Shown: positions 8,449 to 17,468, counted from the stretch's first letter. The stretch is 64,000 nt of DNA from Corynebacterium yonathiae (GCF_027570195.1 NZ_JAKMUZ010000008.1:40395-104394); one strand, 5' to 3'. Translations and numbers: made by a program. The notes: generated from the letters alone by a model not told the origin.

Positions 8449-9951
8449 CTAGAGCATTTGCAGGCGGTCATAACTATCGGTGTCTTCGAAGAACCCACCA
8501 CGACCATTGCCTATGATGTCGAATCGGTTAACTACCTCGATACGGTCCAGCCACTTTGCGGACCGGAAACCGGTCGAGGTTTCTAGACGCAAGCGCATAG
8601 GCGCACCGTTCTTGATAGGGATTTCCCCGCCGTCGTAGCCGGTAGCGATGAGCGTTTCCTGCTGGCGGGCCTCTTCCATTGGCATGGACTCGTAATAATA
8701 AGAACCGTTGTAGTTGTCATCGTCACGCGTCATATTTTGGAAACTGTGCACCACGACGTCCGAGGCACCCTCAAGCGGCTTAACCAAATCCAATAACTGC
8801 GCCAGCGGTACGCCCTCCCACTTGCCCAAGGAGGTAAAACCCTGAACACAATGGTGCACGGTATTTTGCGAATACCCCGCGGAGAGTCGGCGCAGGTCTG
8901 CTAAGGACAAGCGCATTGGCTTTTCCACTAAACCGCCGATCTCTAGGACGTAGTCCTTCTCAAAGTCGTTGCACACCAAGGCCATATATTCTTCGGTACC
9001 CGGCGGCATTCCGGAAGCACGATGATGAGGCGCTTGTGTCACTTCGGAGTCGGCATAGACGCCACGCTGGCGCGAAAAAGCTTTGGCCCGCAGGAAGCGC
9101 GTAAAAGGACGTACCACTATATTGTGTAGCTTCGCTACTACCGCCGGTTTTTCCAAAGAAGTCTTGGTGGCCCAAATATGAATGAAGACAATGAGCACTA
9201 GCCCCAGAGTGAAAATGATTCCACCGGCAACCGGCTGTGCACTATGGCCGAAGACCATCTTGGATACCTCATGTCCGTAGCCATGCATGATCACCATGCC
9301 TACGTGGATGACAATAAACACGAGGTAAGCACAAAGGCCCCAAAAGTGCAGGGTACGAATGACTTGCCGCCCTCCCATAGCCTTAGAGAGGCGTGGGAAG
9401 TGATTATTAATCGCTGGCGATTGGAACATGCCAGTCACAATCATCCATAGAGGAAGAATAAGGATGACAAAACCATAAGACAGCTGTTGGATAGCGTTAA
9501 AGGGATACCCATCCATTGCGGTCGGAATCTGAAAACCCAGGTAGTGGACTAAGTCATCCCACGCTTGTGCGAAGACACCCCAGCTTTCTGGCCAATAGCG
9601 GCGCCATTGGCCTGTGGCCAGCAAGAGCACCCAATAGATTGCGAGCAGGAGCATCCACCCCATCACGGAGATGAAGTGCCAATAGCGACCCTGTCCTAGG
9701 GCTCCATACCCGGGTAGAGAAATGATTGGACTATAGTTTTCGTACTCACCAGATACCGGAAAATACTTACGCTTGCGTTTCTGCTTAATAGAGAATTGAG
9801 CCCACTGCTTGCCTATAGGCGTGTGAATAGAGCGGTGCAGTTTAGGGAAGGTCCCAAGTATTTCGATTCCGCTTCGAATAAATAGGGTGACAAACAGTAT
9901 GTTGACAAAATGTTCAATACGCAGCCAAACGGGAAACTCAGTCAACATCAT
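8449..9951 (-). CDS. Fused cytochrome b membrane domain and YedY-like molybdopterin oxidoreductase
   Basis: 500 residues. The N-terminal ~280 hold about five transmembrane helices with spaced histidines (LHFWGLCAYLVF, IHVGMVIMHGYGH), like a di-heme cytochrome b561. Residues about 320-500 are a sulfite-oxidase-type molybdopterin domain: HHCVQGFTSLGKWEGVPL contains the molybdenum-ligating Cys and the WxG motif, and RLRLETSTGFRSAKW the cofactor contacts. YedZ and YedY are usually separate proteins, so this is a fusion. With no Tat signal and the catalytic half after the last helix, the side of the membrane is not obvious. ATGATG gives two adjacent start choices. Substrate unknown. Confidence 0.8.
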   Translation of the reverse strand: MMLTEFPVWLRIEHFVNILFVTLFIRSGIEILGTFPKLHRSIHTPIGKQWAQFSIKQKRKRKYFPVSGEYENYSPIISLPGYGALGQGRYWHFISVMGWMLLLAIYWVLLLATGQWRRYWPESWGVFAQAWDDLVHYLGFQIPTAMDGYPFNAIQQLSYGFVILILPLWMIVTGMFQSPAINNHFPRLSKAMGGRQVIRTLHFWGLCAYLVFIVIHVGMVIMHGYGHEVSKMVFGHSAQPVAGGIIFTLGLVLIVFIHIWATKTSLEKPAVVAKLHNIVVRPFTRFLRAKAFSRQRGVYADSEVTQAPHHRASGMPPGTEEYMALVCNDFEKDYVLEIGGLVEKPMRLSLADLRRLSAGYSQNTVHHCVQGFTSLGKWEGVPLAQLLDLVKPLEGASDVVVHSFQNMTRDDDNYNGSYYYESMPMEEARQQETLIATGYDGGEIPIKNGAPMRLRLETSTGFRSAKWLDRIEVVNRFDIIGNGRGGFFEDTDSYDRLQML

Positions 9952-9953
9952 CT

Positions 9954-10451
9954 TTAGTCCTCAAATCCTTGATCATCGGGGTAGGCTACGAGAACTCCAT
10001 ACTCCAAAGCCCAATAAATAATTAAATAGACAATGCCGCAGAACGCAGCAGTATTCCAGGCAGCGGCGAGGTGAATGTCAGCACCGTTCCACACCCATGG
10101 TGGTGTTCCGGCAAGTGCACCAAAGTAAAGCACCAGTGCCCCGATAGCAGGAATGAGTCCAAAATCCCATATACGCCAACGAGTTACTGCTCCCAGCACT
10201 GAGAAAACGGCGCACAAAATCGAGATCGCGTAGAGAACAACCTCTTGCCCAGGAAAAATCACAAAATCAGTGTGCGCTATATAAAAAGTCAAGATGGCCT
10301 GCAGCGCCACCACGGCAACAATCAAAGCGCGAGTAAGCCGCGGCAAATTGATACGTATATAGCGGAAGAAGGGGGCACGTTCTTTACCTGGTTTAACGTG
10401 CAGGTTAATGTCATGAAGATTCGGGTCAGCCGAAAGCGGTGTGGCAGCCAT
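9954..10451 (-). CDS. Four-helix membrane protein, probable partner of the fused oxidoreductase
   Basis: 165 residues with about four transmembrane helices (near 40-60, 68-88, 98-118 and 130-155) and a short cytoplasmic N-terminus. No heme or cofactor motif recognised. It is the first gene of the three-gene reverse operon; only 2 bp separate its stop from the next start, pointing to strong coupling. It may be an electron-transfer or assembly subunit, but this is inference. Confidence 0.7.
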   Translation of the reverse strand: MAATPLSADPNLHDINLHVKPGKERAPFFRYIRINLPRLTRALIVAVVALQAILTFYIAHTDFVIFPGQEVVLYAISILCAVFSVLGAVTRWRIWDFGLIPAIGALVLYFGALAGTPPWVWNGADIHLAAAWNTAAFCGIVYLIIYWALEYGVLVAYPDDQGFED

Positions 10452-10673
10452 GGCAGGGAAATATCCTCTCCTTCGCGTCGGTCCTAAGGACAGGAAACTT
10501 CATCCATACATTTCCCCAGGACTAGACGCTCAAGCGTGTGTAGTGTCAGGCGGTTCGCTACCACCGCCTTCTGCAGTGGCCTGCTCATCAGCTCACCGGA
10601 GTAACACATCGCTGAAATCAGGCCTTGATTCCCAGTTAACCCCGCCCCGCGAAAAAAGACGATTGTGGACACT

Positions 10674-10694
10674 CGTTCAACTCTACGTTGAGCG
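10674..10694. promoter_or_regulatory. Imperfect inverted repeat, possible operator
   Basis: CGTTCAAC-TCTAC-GTTGAGCG, arms matching at 7 of 8 positions. It shares the CGTTCA core with the perfect palindrome 15 bp further on, so the two may be a tandem binding site for one repressor, possibly the TetR protein encoded at 11577. Confidence 0.4.
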
Positions 10695-10708
10695 CACTAC
10701 CTGCAATT

Positions 10709-10722
10709 TGAACGACCGTTCA
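10709..10722. promoter_or_regulatory. Perfect palindrome TGAACG-AC-CGTTCA, TetR-type operator candidate
   Basis: Six-base arms around a two-base centre. The shape and the GAACG/CGTTC core resemble operators of several actinobacterial TetR regulators, such as KstR-like sites. It lies between two divergent transcription units and less than 1 kb from a tetR gene. Confidence 0.5.
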
Positions 10723-10906
10723 CCAAAGTTATCGCTCTGTATTTAAGCCTCGAACACGCCAGTGCTTAACTAGGATTTATCGAGCAACACGCTACGTTTG
10801 CCCTTCTTTTGCGTCTCTTTTCGCTACGCGCAACATAGGCAGACCAGCGCCGGAGAAGCATCGATATCTTGTCATTCTCCACACCATTTGAAAGGACATA
10901 TTTTAA

Positions 10907-11167
10907 ATGTCTGCCATGGTCATCTTTGGCCTTATTGCCTCTGTCGCTCTTCTTTTTGCTTTCGCAATGCTCAACCTAAACAAATGGACAGTTGAGGACT
11001 ATCCGTATCAAATCCTGAACTTTGTCGGAGCAGGTTTCTTAGCCGCCTCCGCTGCCAATCCTTTCAATGCTGGTGTCTTTTTCACTGAGCTCATCTGGTC
11101 CCTTTTCGGCCTTTACGGCATCATCCGCATCTACCTTGATCGCAAAAAGCAGAAGACGCAGCACTAA
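10907..11167 (+). CDS. CBU_0592-type small membrane protein (copy 1)
   Basis: 86 residues with two or three hydrophobic segments (about 4-22, 36-52 and 56-75) and a basic tail. The pattern of an N-terminal helix, then YQILNFVGA and a terminal helix with a W-LFGLYGI motif, fits the CBU_0592 family of small inner-membrane proteins. A paralog follows immediately. AAAGGA lies upstream with long spacing. Function unknown. Confidence 0.7.
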   Translation: MSAMVIFGLIASVALLFAFAMLNLNKWTVEDYPYQILNFVGAGFLAASAANPFNAGVFFTELIWSLFGLYGIIRIYLDRKKQKTQH

Positions 11168-11217
11168 GGTACGTGCACTTCCCTCCACTCCACGCTAAAA
11201 GAAGGAACTTTTCCATC

Positions 11218-11469
11218 ATGACTTTCGCCTTTGAAATTGGCATCATTGCCGGCATCCTTTTCGTTGTTGCCTACGGCCTACTCAATTTCCGGGTCCTTAC
11301 AGCCGAGTCTCCGATATATCAATCCCTTAACTTCCTAGGCGCTACCGGTTTTGTCTACACCGCAATTTCCCCATTCAACCCGGGCTTATTTATTGTCGAA
11401 TTTGTCTGGGCCGTCGTTGCGCTCTTTGGTTTGTGGAAGATTTTCACTAAGAAGAACAAAGCAGCTTAA
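11218..11469 (+). CDS. CBU_0592-type small membrane protein (copy 2)
   Basis: 83 residues. The ATG is chosen because AGAAGGAA lies 10-17 bases upstream; an in-frame extension to 11173 has no such signal. It shares the layout of the preceding gene (YQSLNFLGATG, PFNPGLFIVEFVWAVVALFGLW), so the two are a diverged tandem pair that could form a heterodimer in the membrane. A TetR regulator follows. Confidence 0.7.
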   Translation: MTFAFEIGIIAGILFVVAYGLLNFRVLTAESPIYQSLNFLGATGFVYTAISPFNPGLFIVEFVWAVVALFGLWKIFTKKNKAA

Positions 11470-11576
11470 ACCTAGAGGTTTATCTCACATCCCCTTCACC
11501 GGCCAGTTCGAACATTTTGCCACGGACCTGGCCGTTGGAGAAGTAGACTGAAAGACCGTCAAAAGTTGGGAGTGAG

Positions 11577-12158
11577 ATGCCTACCCAAGACCAGTCAGCA
11601 CAACTACAACCGCAGCGCAAAGAACTGATCCTTACCGCCGCGCTGCGCACCATAGCGCGCGATGGTGTTGCTGGACTTTCTTTGCGGACCGTAGCTACCC
11701 AAGCAAACGTGGCCTTAGGATCAATTGCATATTATTTCACCGACAAAGACGGACTTATCAGCGCCGCCTTCCACGATTTTGCGCAACGCTCGGTTGAGCA
11801 GTTTCGTTCCTTTTACGAGGGTGCAACCACTTTGGAAGAAGCTCGCGCCGCGACAGTTTCAATGCTTTCCGCTACTGCTGGCTCACGCACTGACATCATT
11901 TTGGGTAGCGAGTTATATGCTCTTTCCCTACGACGCCCACGCCACCGCATGATTCTGTTGGAATGGACCCGCGCGTGCCAAGGTGTCATGCGAACCTACT
12001 TCGATGAGGCCACCACGTTAGCACTTGATGCGCTTTATGAAGGCGCCATTTTGCATCACGCCATGCACGTAGGCGAGACTTCCACGGAACGGATCGCGCT
12101 CGCAGTGGAGCGATTAACCCCACCAGAGTCCTTTATCTTTGGAACGCCTTCGCCCTAG
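11577..12158 (+). CDS. TetR-family transcriptional regulator
   Basis: 193 residues. Residues about 14-60 form the TetR DNA-binding domain (ILTAALRTIARDGVAGLSLRTVA, then NVALGSIAYYFTDKDGLI, the typical helix-turn-helix). The C-terminal ligand domain is less conserved. It sits between the CBU_0592 pair and a broken ABC transporter gene, so either could be its target. The palindromes near 10.7 kb are candidate operators. Confidence 0.85.
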   Translation: MPTQDQSAQLQPQRKELILTAALRTIARDGVAGLSLRTVATQANVALGSIAYYFTDKDGLISAAFHDFAQRSVEQFRSFYEGATTLEEARAATVSMLSATAGSRTDIILGSELYALSLRRPRHRMILLEWTRACQGVMRTYFDEATTLALDALYEGAILHHAMHVGETSTERIALAVERLTPPESFIFGTPSP

Positions 12159-12226
12159 CACCACAGCGCCAAGCAGAAATAGACTTGCACAACTAGATAA
12201 CTTCAGTACGAAAGAGTCGCAAGTTT

Positions 12227-13953
12227 ATGGATTTGCTTCGCATCCTCTGGACACGGTCCGCGCCGTATGCACCATATGTCATAGCGGTTCTAGTGTTTCA
12301 GGCCCTATCCACGGCCGCCACGCTGTACCTGCCATCGCTAAACGCCAAGATCATCGATGAGGGCGTCGCACAGGGCGATGTGGACTTCATCTGGCACACT
12401 GGCACTATCATGCTAGCGGTGGCCTTTACGCAGGTCATTACCGCAATCGCTGCGGTGTGGTGCGGCAGCCGCACGGCCATGGGGCTGGGCCGAGACGTGC
12501 GCAGCCAAGTCTTTCGCCACGTCAATTCCTTGTCTACTGAGGACATGAGCCGCTTCGGCACCCCTACGCTGATCACGCGTGGCACTAATGATGTCCAGCA
12601 GGTGCAGATGGTCTATATGATGATGCTGAACTTCATGGTCACGGCACCCATTATGTCCATCGGCGGTATCATTATGGCCATCCGCGAGGACGCCGGGCTG
12701 TCCTGGTTGGTCTGGGTTTCTGTCGCGGTGCTGCTCGGCACCATCTCCGTCCTCTTCGCGCGGCTTATGCCGCTTTTTCGTTCTATGCAGGACAAATTGG
12801 ACACCATCAACGGCACCTTGCGCGAGCAAATCACCAGCATCCGCGTCGTGCGCGCCTTTGTGCGCGAGGCCTATGAAACTGAGCGCTTTACCAAGGCCAA
12901 TAAGGATATTACCCAGCTTTCGCTGAAAATCGGCCAGCTTTTGTCCTCATGTTCCCGATTATCACCGTCATCTTGAATGTGGCGACGGGCGCAGTGCTGT
13001 GGTTTGGTGGCCAGCGCGTGGATGCCGAGCTTGTCGATGTCGGCGGGCTCACCGCCTTCCTGCAATACCTGCTGCAAATCCTCGCCGCGGTCATGATGGG
13101 CACGTTTATGGCGATGATGCTCCCGCGCTCCCTCGTATGCGCCCGCCGCATCACCGGGGTCTTAAGCCACGAGCCGTCCATTACCCCGCCGAAAGATACC
13201 GTCACCCCGACGACCAATTCCGGCACCGTGGAATTTCGCAATGTCAGCTTCTCCTATGCCGGCGCGGATGCCCCAGTGTTAGAGGATATTTCCTTTACCG
13301 CCACTCCCGGCACCACCACTGCGATCATTGGTTCCACCGGCTCGGGCAAGACCACCATGGTCAATCTGCTCATGCGCTTTTATGACATCGATTCTGGGCG
13401 CATTCTTATCGATGGCCACGATACCGCCCACATGCCCCGCACCGCCCTGCGCTCCCAAGTGGGCATGGTGCTACAAGATGCCGTCCTCTTTGAGGGCACC
13501 ATCATGGACAATATCCGCTACGGCCGGCTCGATGCCACGGACGATGAGGTCATCGCTGCGGCCAAGGCCACCTACGTGGATCGCTTCGTGCACTCCCTGC
13601 CGGAGGGCTATGACACCGTCATAGACCAAGATGGCGGCGCCATCTCCGCCGGCGAGCGCCAGTTGATTACCATCGCCCGCGCCTTTTTGGCCCAGCCCGC
13701 ACTGCTCATCTTGGATGAGGCCACCTCGTCCGTGGATACCCGCACGGAGGTACTCGTCCAGGAGGCCATGAATGCCCTGCGTGCAGAGCGCACCTCCTTC
13801 GTCATCGCCCACCGCTTGTCCACCATCCGGGATGCTGATCTGATCTTGGTGATGGAAAACGGGGGCATCGTCGAGCAAGGCTCGCACGAAGAACTGCTGC
13901 GCGCCCAAGGCGCCTATTGGTGCCTGCACCAATCGCAGTTCAATAAGGCTTAA
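12227..13953 (+). pseudogene. Multidrug-type ABC half-transporter (membrane plus ATPase), frameshifted
   Basis: Two frames together encode one ABC exporter of about 575 residues. The first frame (12227-12976) gives transmembrane helices 1-4 and the coupling region. The second (from about 12944 in the new frame to 13953) gives the last helices and a complete nucleotide-binding domain: Walker A GSTGSGKTT, signature ISAGERQ, Walker B LLILDEATSSVD and the H-loop IAHRLST. Inserting one T into the TTTT run at 12939-12942 restores GQLFVLMFP and joins the frames without loss. It is a one-base deletion, either real or a sequencing error. An upstream tetR suggests drug-responsive control. No second half-transporter is adjacent. 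Confidence 0.85.
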
Positions 13954-13971
13954 AGGGAAGCTGCAGCGTGG

Positions 13972-14601
13972 TTACTGCACGTTGAGCTGGACCTGCGGGG
14001 CGTGCAAATTAGCGCCCTGCAGGTTGACCAGCTCCATGGTGACATCTTGTAGCGAAATGTGCTCCATCAAAACGTTGGGGATCGGAGCATCGGGCACCAC
14101 GTGCGGGTCGGGAACGCCTAATTGATCAAGCACCGCGTTGAGATCGCCGTTGGATAAATCGACGTTTACCGGAATGGTGGGGTGATCCACCACCGCGGGC
14201 GTTGTCTGTAGTCCAGTGGTCAGGACGGTGACCGGCCCGTCCGTGACGGTGGTTTCCACGTCACCAGTGGTTAGCTTGCCTTGTCCCACAGCCGCGGGCA
14301 GGGTCAACGCGAGGTTTCGCGCGGCCAACTTGTCACCTACGAGTTTCAGTGCTCGTTGTTCACCCTGTGCGGTAGGCACAGTAATAAGCGAGGCGCTTAC
14401 GTTTCCAGTCAGGGTGACATTATCAGCAGTCACCGTGCTGAGTTCAGATTGCGCTAAGGCCAAGCCTTCCTGCGCACGGGTTTCCTCAGGTTGGTTCACC
14501 GCACACACCGCTGTAAAAGCGCAGAGCACTGCGAGCACACTACCTTTTACCACACGAGCGGAGCGACGACGCGGTAGTGAGCTCAGCCTGAATAGCTTCA
14601 T
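13972..14601 (-). CDS. Exported protein of the DUF6230/DUF6114 operon
   Basis: 209 residues starting at MKLFRLSS. It has a basic N-terminus, a hydrophobic signal segment at about 19-35, then a mature part rich in Thr, Val, Asn and Leu with repeated short strands (LTGNVSASL, VTVLTTGLQT), suggesting a beta-rich secreted domain. It starts at the end of the DUF6114 gene with a 4-bp overlap, so it belongs to the same operon. I do not recognise the domain. The converging ABC gene ends 18 bp away with no clear terminator. Confidence 0.7.
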   Translation of the reverse strand: MKLFRLSSLPRRRSARVVKGSVLAVLCAFTAVCAVNQPEETRAQEGLALAQSELSTVTADNVTLTGNVSASLITVPTAQGEQRALKLVGDKLAARNLALTLPAAVGQGKLTTGDVETTVTDGPVTVLTTGLQTTPAVVDHPTIPVNVDLSNGDLNAVLDQLGVPDPHVVPDAPIPNVLMEHISLQDVTMELVNLQGANLHAPQVQLNVQ

Positions 14602-15365
14602 GCTGAACCCGCCAGTTCTTTGGCCTGGGATTTTTTCTTCTTCTTGTGCTTCTTTGGAGACTTCTGGCGATCCTGTGGCTGCCAAGCAAATGAGAGCGCA
14701 CCACCGATAATGCCCAAAAGGCTGCCGATCACGAAGCCGCCCAGGTTCGTGGTGGGAAGCGCGATGATCGCCACCAAGATGGCTAAAACACCCAGGTAAG
14801 ACGAGGTCTCCTGCCGAAACCAAGCTCCAAGGCCGAACATGATAAGTGCCGCACCAATAAGGAGCGTCGAAACGCCCGACACCGTGGAAATCATGACCAA
14901 CAGATCAGAAATGCGCACAGTAATATAGGCCGGCGCTGCGATGGCGATGCCGGACAAGATAAGCAACAATCCACCCGCGAACGGACGACGCTTACGCCAG
15001 TGTTTAAACCGCTTCCACCAGCTCTCTTTAGGAGCCACTCGGGTTACGGCTTTGTCATTTTTGTTATTCGCTGCGGAGTCCTGCGATTCACCAGCGCATT
15101 TAACCGCATCCGCTACCGACTGCAATGCGTTGTCTCCATCGCTTTCCGCCGCGGCCGTGGCTTCAGCGCCAGCCTTAGCGGTGTCGTCGGCCTTCGTCTC
15201 CGCAGCACTAGCGTGATCGGTGCCAGTGGCGGCCTCGCCAGCGGTTTTCTCGGCCGGCTCATGGGTGGAATCTTGGGCGCTGCGTGCAGCTTCGCCGTTA
15301 TCGGTACCGGTTTCGTTCACCGCAGGCATGCGCAAAGTCTCATCATCAGAAGACTTAGCAGCCAT
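14598..15365 (-). CDS. DUF6114 membrane protein
   Basis: 255 residues. A long Ala/Glu/Asp/Thr-rich N-terminal region (1-110) is followed by about four transmembrane helices between 125 and 230 (FAGGLLLILSGIAIAAPAY begins the first) and a Lys-rich cytoplasmic tail. Layout and context match DUF6114 proteins, which in actinobacteria lie next to DUF6230 genes. It overlaps the DUF6230 gene by 11 bp. Likely an envelope role; no known reaction. Confidence 0.7.
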   Translation of the reverse strand: MAAKSSDDETLRMPAVNETGTDNGEAARSAQDSTHEPAEKTAGEAATGTDHASAAETKADDTAKAGAEATAAAESDGDNALQSVADAVKCAGESQDSAANNKNDKAVTRVAPKESWWKRFKHWRKRRPFAGGLLLILSGIAIAAPAYITVRISDLLVMISTVSGVSTLLIGAALIMFGLGAWFRQETSSYLGVLAILVAIIALPTTNLGGFVIGSLLGIIGGALSFAWQPQDRQKSPKKHKKKKKSQAKELAGSA

Positions 15366-15933
15366 TGTTGTTGCTTCCCCTCTTCACCGTCACATTCACA
15401 CCAGAGGCAGCGAGCCTTTCTGCTCCCACCGAGGTCGTACGAATATCGTCCGCGCTCAGGGTCACCTTCTGCGCGTACAATCCCCACGAACCTGGATCTG
15501 CCTTGTCATTAACCTGGCTGGCGTCAACACCCACGTTGGCATTCGTCAGATCCAGCTGACCCTTAATATCGGTAGCACCAACCAAGAGATTCTCTACCTC
15601 CACACTGTCATCACCATTCGCACGGAGGGCGAAGGTGGTCTCGCCAATGCCTGGGACATCAGGAAGATTGGCGGACAGGCACAAGTTGGAAGCCACGGCG
15701 TGCTCAAACTTCAAGCGCGCGGCGGGGATGGTTTCTTCTCCCATCTTGTCCCTATCAACGAAGATCGACAATCCTTCGCCCTCTAGGTGGCTCATGTTCA
15801 CCTTAAAGAAGGTTCCTGAAAGTGCGATATTAGCGGTCAAGCCACCTTGGGCTACCGCAAAACCTGTTACACCAAAAGCTGCAAGCCCGGCAGCCAGTGC
15901 GGTTGCAAACTTTGGAATACTAATCCTGCCCAT
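15355..15933 (-). CDS. DUF6230 exported/membrane-anchored protein
   Basis: 192 residues with an N-terminal hydrophobic segment (about 9-30) followed by a beta-rich domain. Features match DUF6230: SGTFFKVNMSHLEGEG, the single-Cys ASNLCLS motif, a VEVENLLVGATDIKG stretch and a final VTLSADDIRT region. Streptomyces relatives are also paired with DUF6114. The ATG is preceded by AAAGG. It is the first gene of a three-gene reverse operon. Function not established. Confidence 0.7.
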   Translation of the reverse strand: MGRISIPKFATALAAGLAAFGVTGFAVAQGGLTANIALSGTFFKVNMSHLEGEGLSIFVDRDKMGEETIPAARLKFEHAVASNLCLSANLPDVPGIGETTFALRANGDDSVEVENLLVGATDIKGQLDLTNANVGVDASQVNDKADPGSWGLYAQKVTLSADDIRTTSVGAERLAASGVNVTVKRGSNNNGC

Positions 15934-16341
15934 GAAGGAACCTTTCTGTGGAATTGAAAAGGCGGGGTAGCTGCCTGTTTTAGCGGCGTCCCCCGTCTAC
16001 GGTGAATTTTCAGCCCACTCTTTACCGCGGCAAGAGATATACAAGCCGACGATGAGAAATAGACTTACGCAATCCACTGATTAAATGAGCTTGAACACAC
16101 GTTAGCACTACCTGAGACACGTCACACAGAAAGGGGTGCATTAAATACGCCCGCAACGGTGTAGCCCAGATCATGTGTTTAAAGAAAATTATCGCACTCC
16201 TGCCATTGTCAACTTCCAATCCCCCACTAAACCTGCGGTACACAACACTGTACCCCCAAATTTGTGCGCCATGTAATAGGTGTGCACCGGTGTGTGTTAC
16301 GCTTCACAACCATCAGATTTTATCGACTAAGGAGGGTCGAA
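15934..16341. other. 408-bp divergent intergenic region
   Basis: Lies between the DUF6230 operon and the first mpaB gene. It contains the 18-bp inverted repeat at 16237 and a strong AAGGAGG at 16329-16335. No small gene is convincing; the frame open through 16264-16341 is only the upstream extension of mpaB. Confidence 0.45.
16237..16254. promoter_or_regulatory. Inverted repeat GGTACA-CAACAC-TGTACC upstream of mpaB1
   Basis: Perfect 6-bp arms with a 6-bp spacer, centred about 97 bp before the TTG start. A plausible operator for a dimeric regulator of the oxygenase/aldehyde dehydrogenase cluster; the regulator is unknown. Confidence 0.4.
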
Positions 16342-17418
16342 TTGTCCAACTCACTGAAACCCGAAAATGCACAGGCAAACGAAGAAAATACCCACATTGA
16401 TTCCACTCAGTCCGGTGCGGAAGAAGTAAACGCTCAGGACAAGAAGGAAGAAAAGCGCGAGCTGCGCCGCGCTCCTTTGGGCCCGGATTCCCTGTTGTGG
16501 AAGTGGGGCTCGGATAACCGCCTGCAGCTATTGCGCGGCTACACCGGCATTTTGCAGAATATGCACCCAGCGATTGGTCAATCCCTTTTGGACCACTCGA
16601 AGTTCTTCGACGAGCCTTTCGCTCGCCTGCAGCGCTCTACGCCGCAAATTATTGAGTCCATCTACGATGATGGGGACATCGGTGAGCGCATCCGCGACTA
16701 CCACGTCACCATTAAGGGCACGCTGCAAAATGGCGAGCGTTACCACTCCCTGAACCCGGAGACTTACTACTGGGCACACGCTACCTTCGTCTACCGCGTT
16801 ATCTACGCCCAGGAACTCTTCGGTACCCCGTTCACCAAGGAAGAGCGCGACCAAATCGTTCGCGAGGGCGTGACTTGGTGGGATAAGTACGGCATGTCTG
16901 AGCGTCCGGTCATCGATAACTACGATGACTTGATCAAGTACATGGATGACATGGCAGACACCGTGCTCGAGCGCAACCAGACCGTTGACTTCGCACTGCG
17001 CACCGCACGCGTAGAGCCGGTCAAAGCTCCGGAAGGCGTTCCAGAGGCCGTATGGAAGGTTATCTGGAAGCCCATTATGCGCAGCGCCATCTGGTTGACT
17101 GTGGCTACCCTGCCGCAGAAGTACCGCGACATCCTGGATCTGAAGTGGACCAAGCGCGACCAGAAGCGCTTCGACCGCATCGCTAAGTCCGTTCGCTTCA
17201 TCATGGACCACCTCCCTGAGGACAAGCGCTACATGGAGCCGGGTCGTTCCTTGATGATCAAGAACGGCATGATCGAGGGCAAGTACAAGGAGCCGAAGAA
17301 GATCCAAGGCTACAACGCCGCCCAGGCTAAGGACTCTGCTGCCACCGCGGAATCTACCGACAAGCCGGATTCCGATGATGCAGTAGCCGCACGCCGTGCA
17401 GCCGGCTGCCCGTTCTAA
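16342..17418 (+). CDS. MpaB-family (DUF2236) oxygenase, copy 1
   Basis: 358 residues starting at TTG, chosen because AAGGAGG lies six bases upstream; the frame is open further left but without a signal. The N-terminal ~50 residues are charged and disordered. The DUF2236 core follows: GPDSLLWKWGSDNRL, AIGQSLLDHS and the hallmark RYHSLNPETYYWAHATF. This family includes fungal MpaB and bacterial latex oxygenases, heme enzymes that cleave or oxidise hydrophobic chains. The C-terminal tail (about 310-358) is low complexity and ends CPF. A shorter paralog lies 2.6 kb downstream. Substrate unknown; a lipid or isoprenoid is a guess. Confidence 0.8.
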   Translation: MSNSLKPENAQANEENTHIDSTQSGAEEVNAQDKKEEKRELRRAPLGPDSLLWKWGSDNRLQLLRGYTGILQNMHPAIGQSLLDHSKFFDEPFARLQRSTPQIIESIYDDGDIGERIRDYHVTIKGTLQNGERYHSLNPETYYWAHATFVYRVIYAQELFGTPFTKEERDQIVREGVTWWDKYGMSERPVIDNYDDLIKYMDDMADTVLERNQTVDFALRTARVEPVKAPEGVPEAVWKVIWKPIMRSAIWLTVATLPQKYRDILDLKWTKRDQKRFDRIAKSVRFIMDHLPEDKRYMEPGRSLMIKNGMIEGKYKEPKKIQGYNAAQAKDSAATAESTDKPDSDDAVAARRAAGCPF

Positions 17419-17438
17419 AACACACCGGCTTCCCAATT

Positions 17439-17468
17439 GTTCGTGAGCTTTTTAGCTCACGAACCTTT
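17439..17468 (+). terminator. Hairpin after mpaB1
   Basis: GTTCGTGAGCT pairs perfectly with AGCTCACGAAC around TTTT, followed by CTTTTC. An 11-bp stem with a modest T-tract. It stands only 28 bp before the next start codon, so it may act as a partial terminator in one operon. Confidence 0.6.

Larger units (their letters stand above)
10452..10906. other. 455-bp divergent intergenic region
   Basis: Separates the reverse oxidoreductase operon from the forward CBU_0592-type genes. It contains two inverted repeats (annotated separately) and AAAGGA about 11 bases before the ATG at 10907. I found no credible coding frame; the apparent frames lack ribosome binding sites and protein-like composition. 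Confidence 0.5.
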
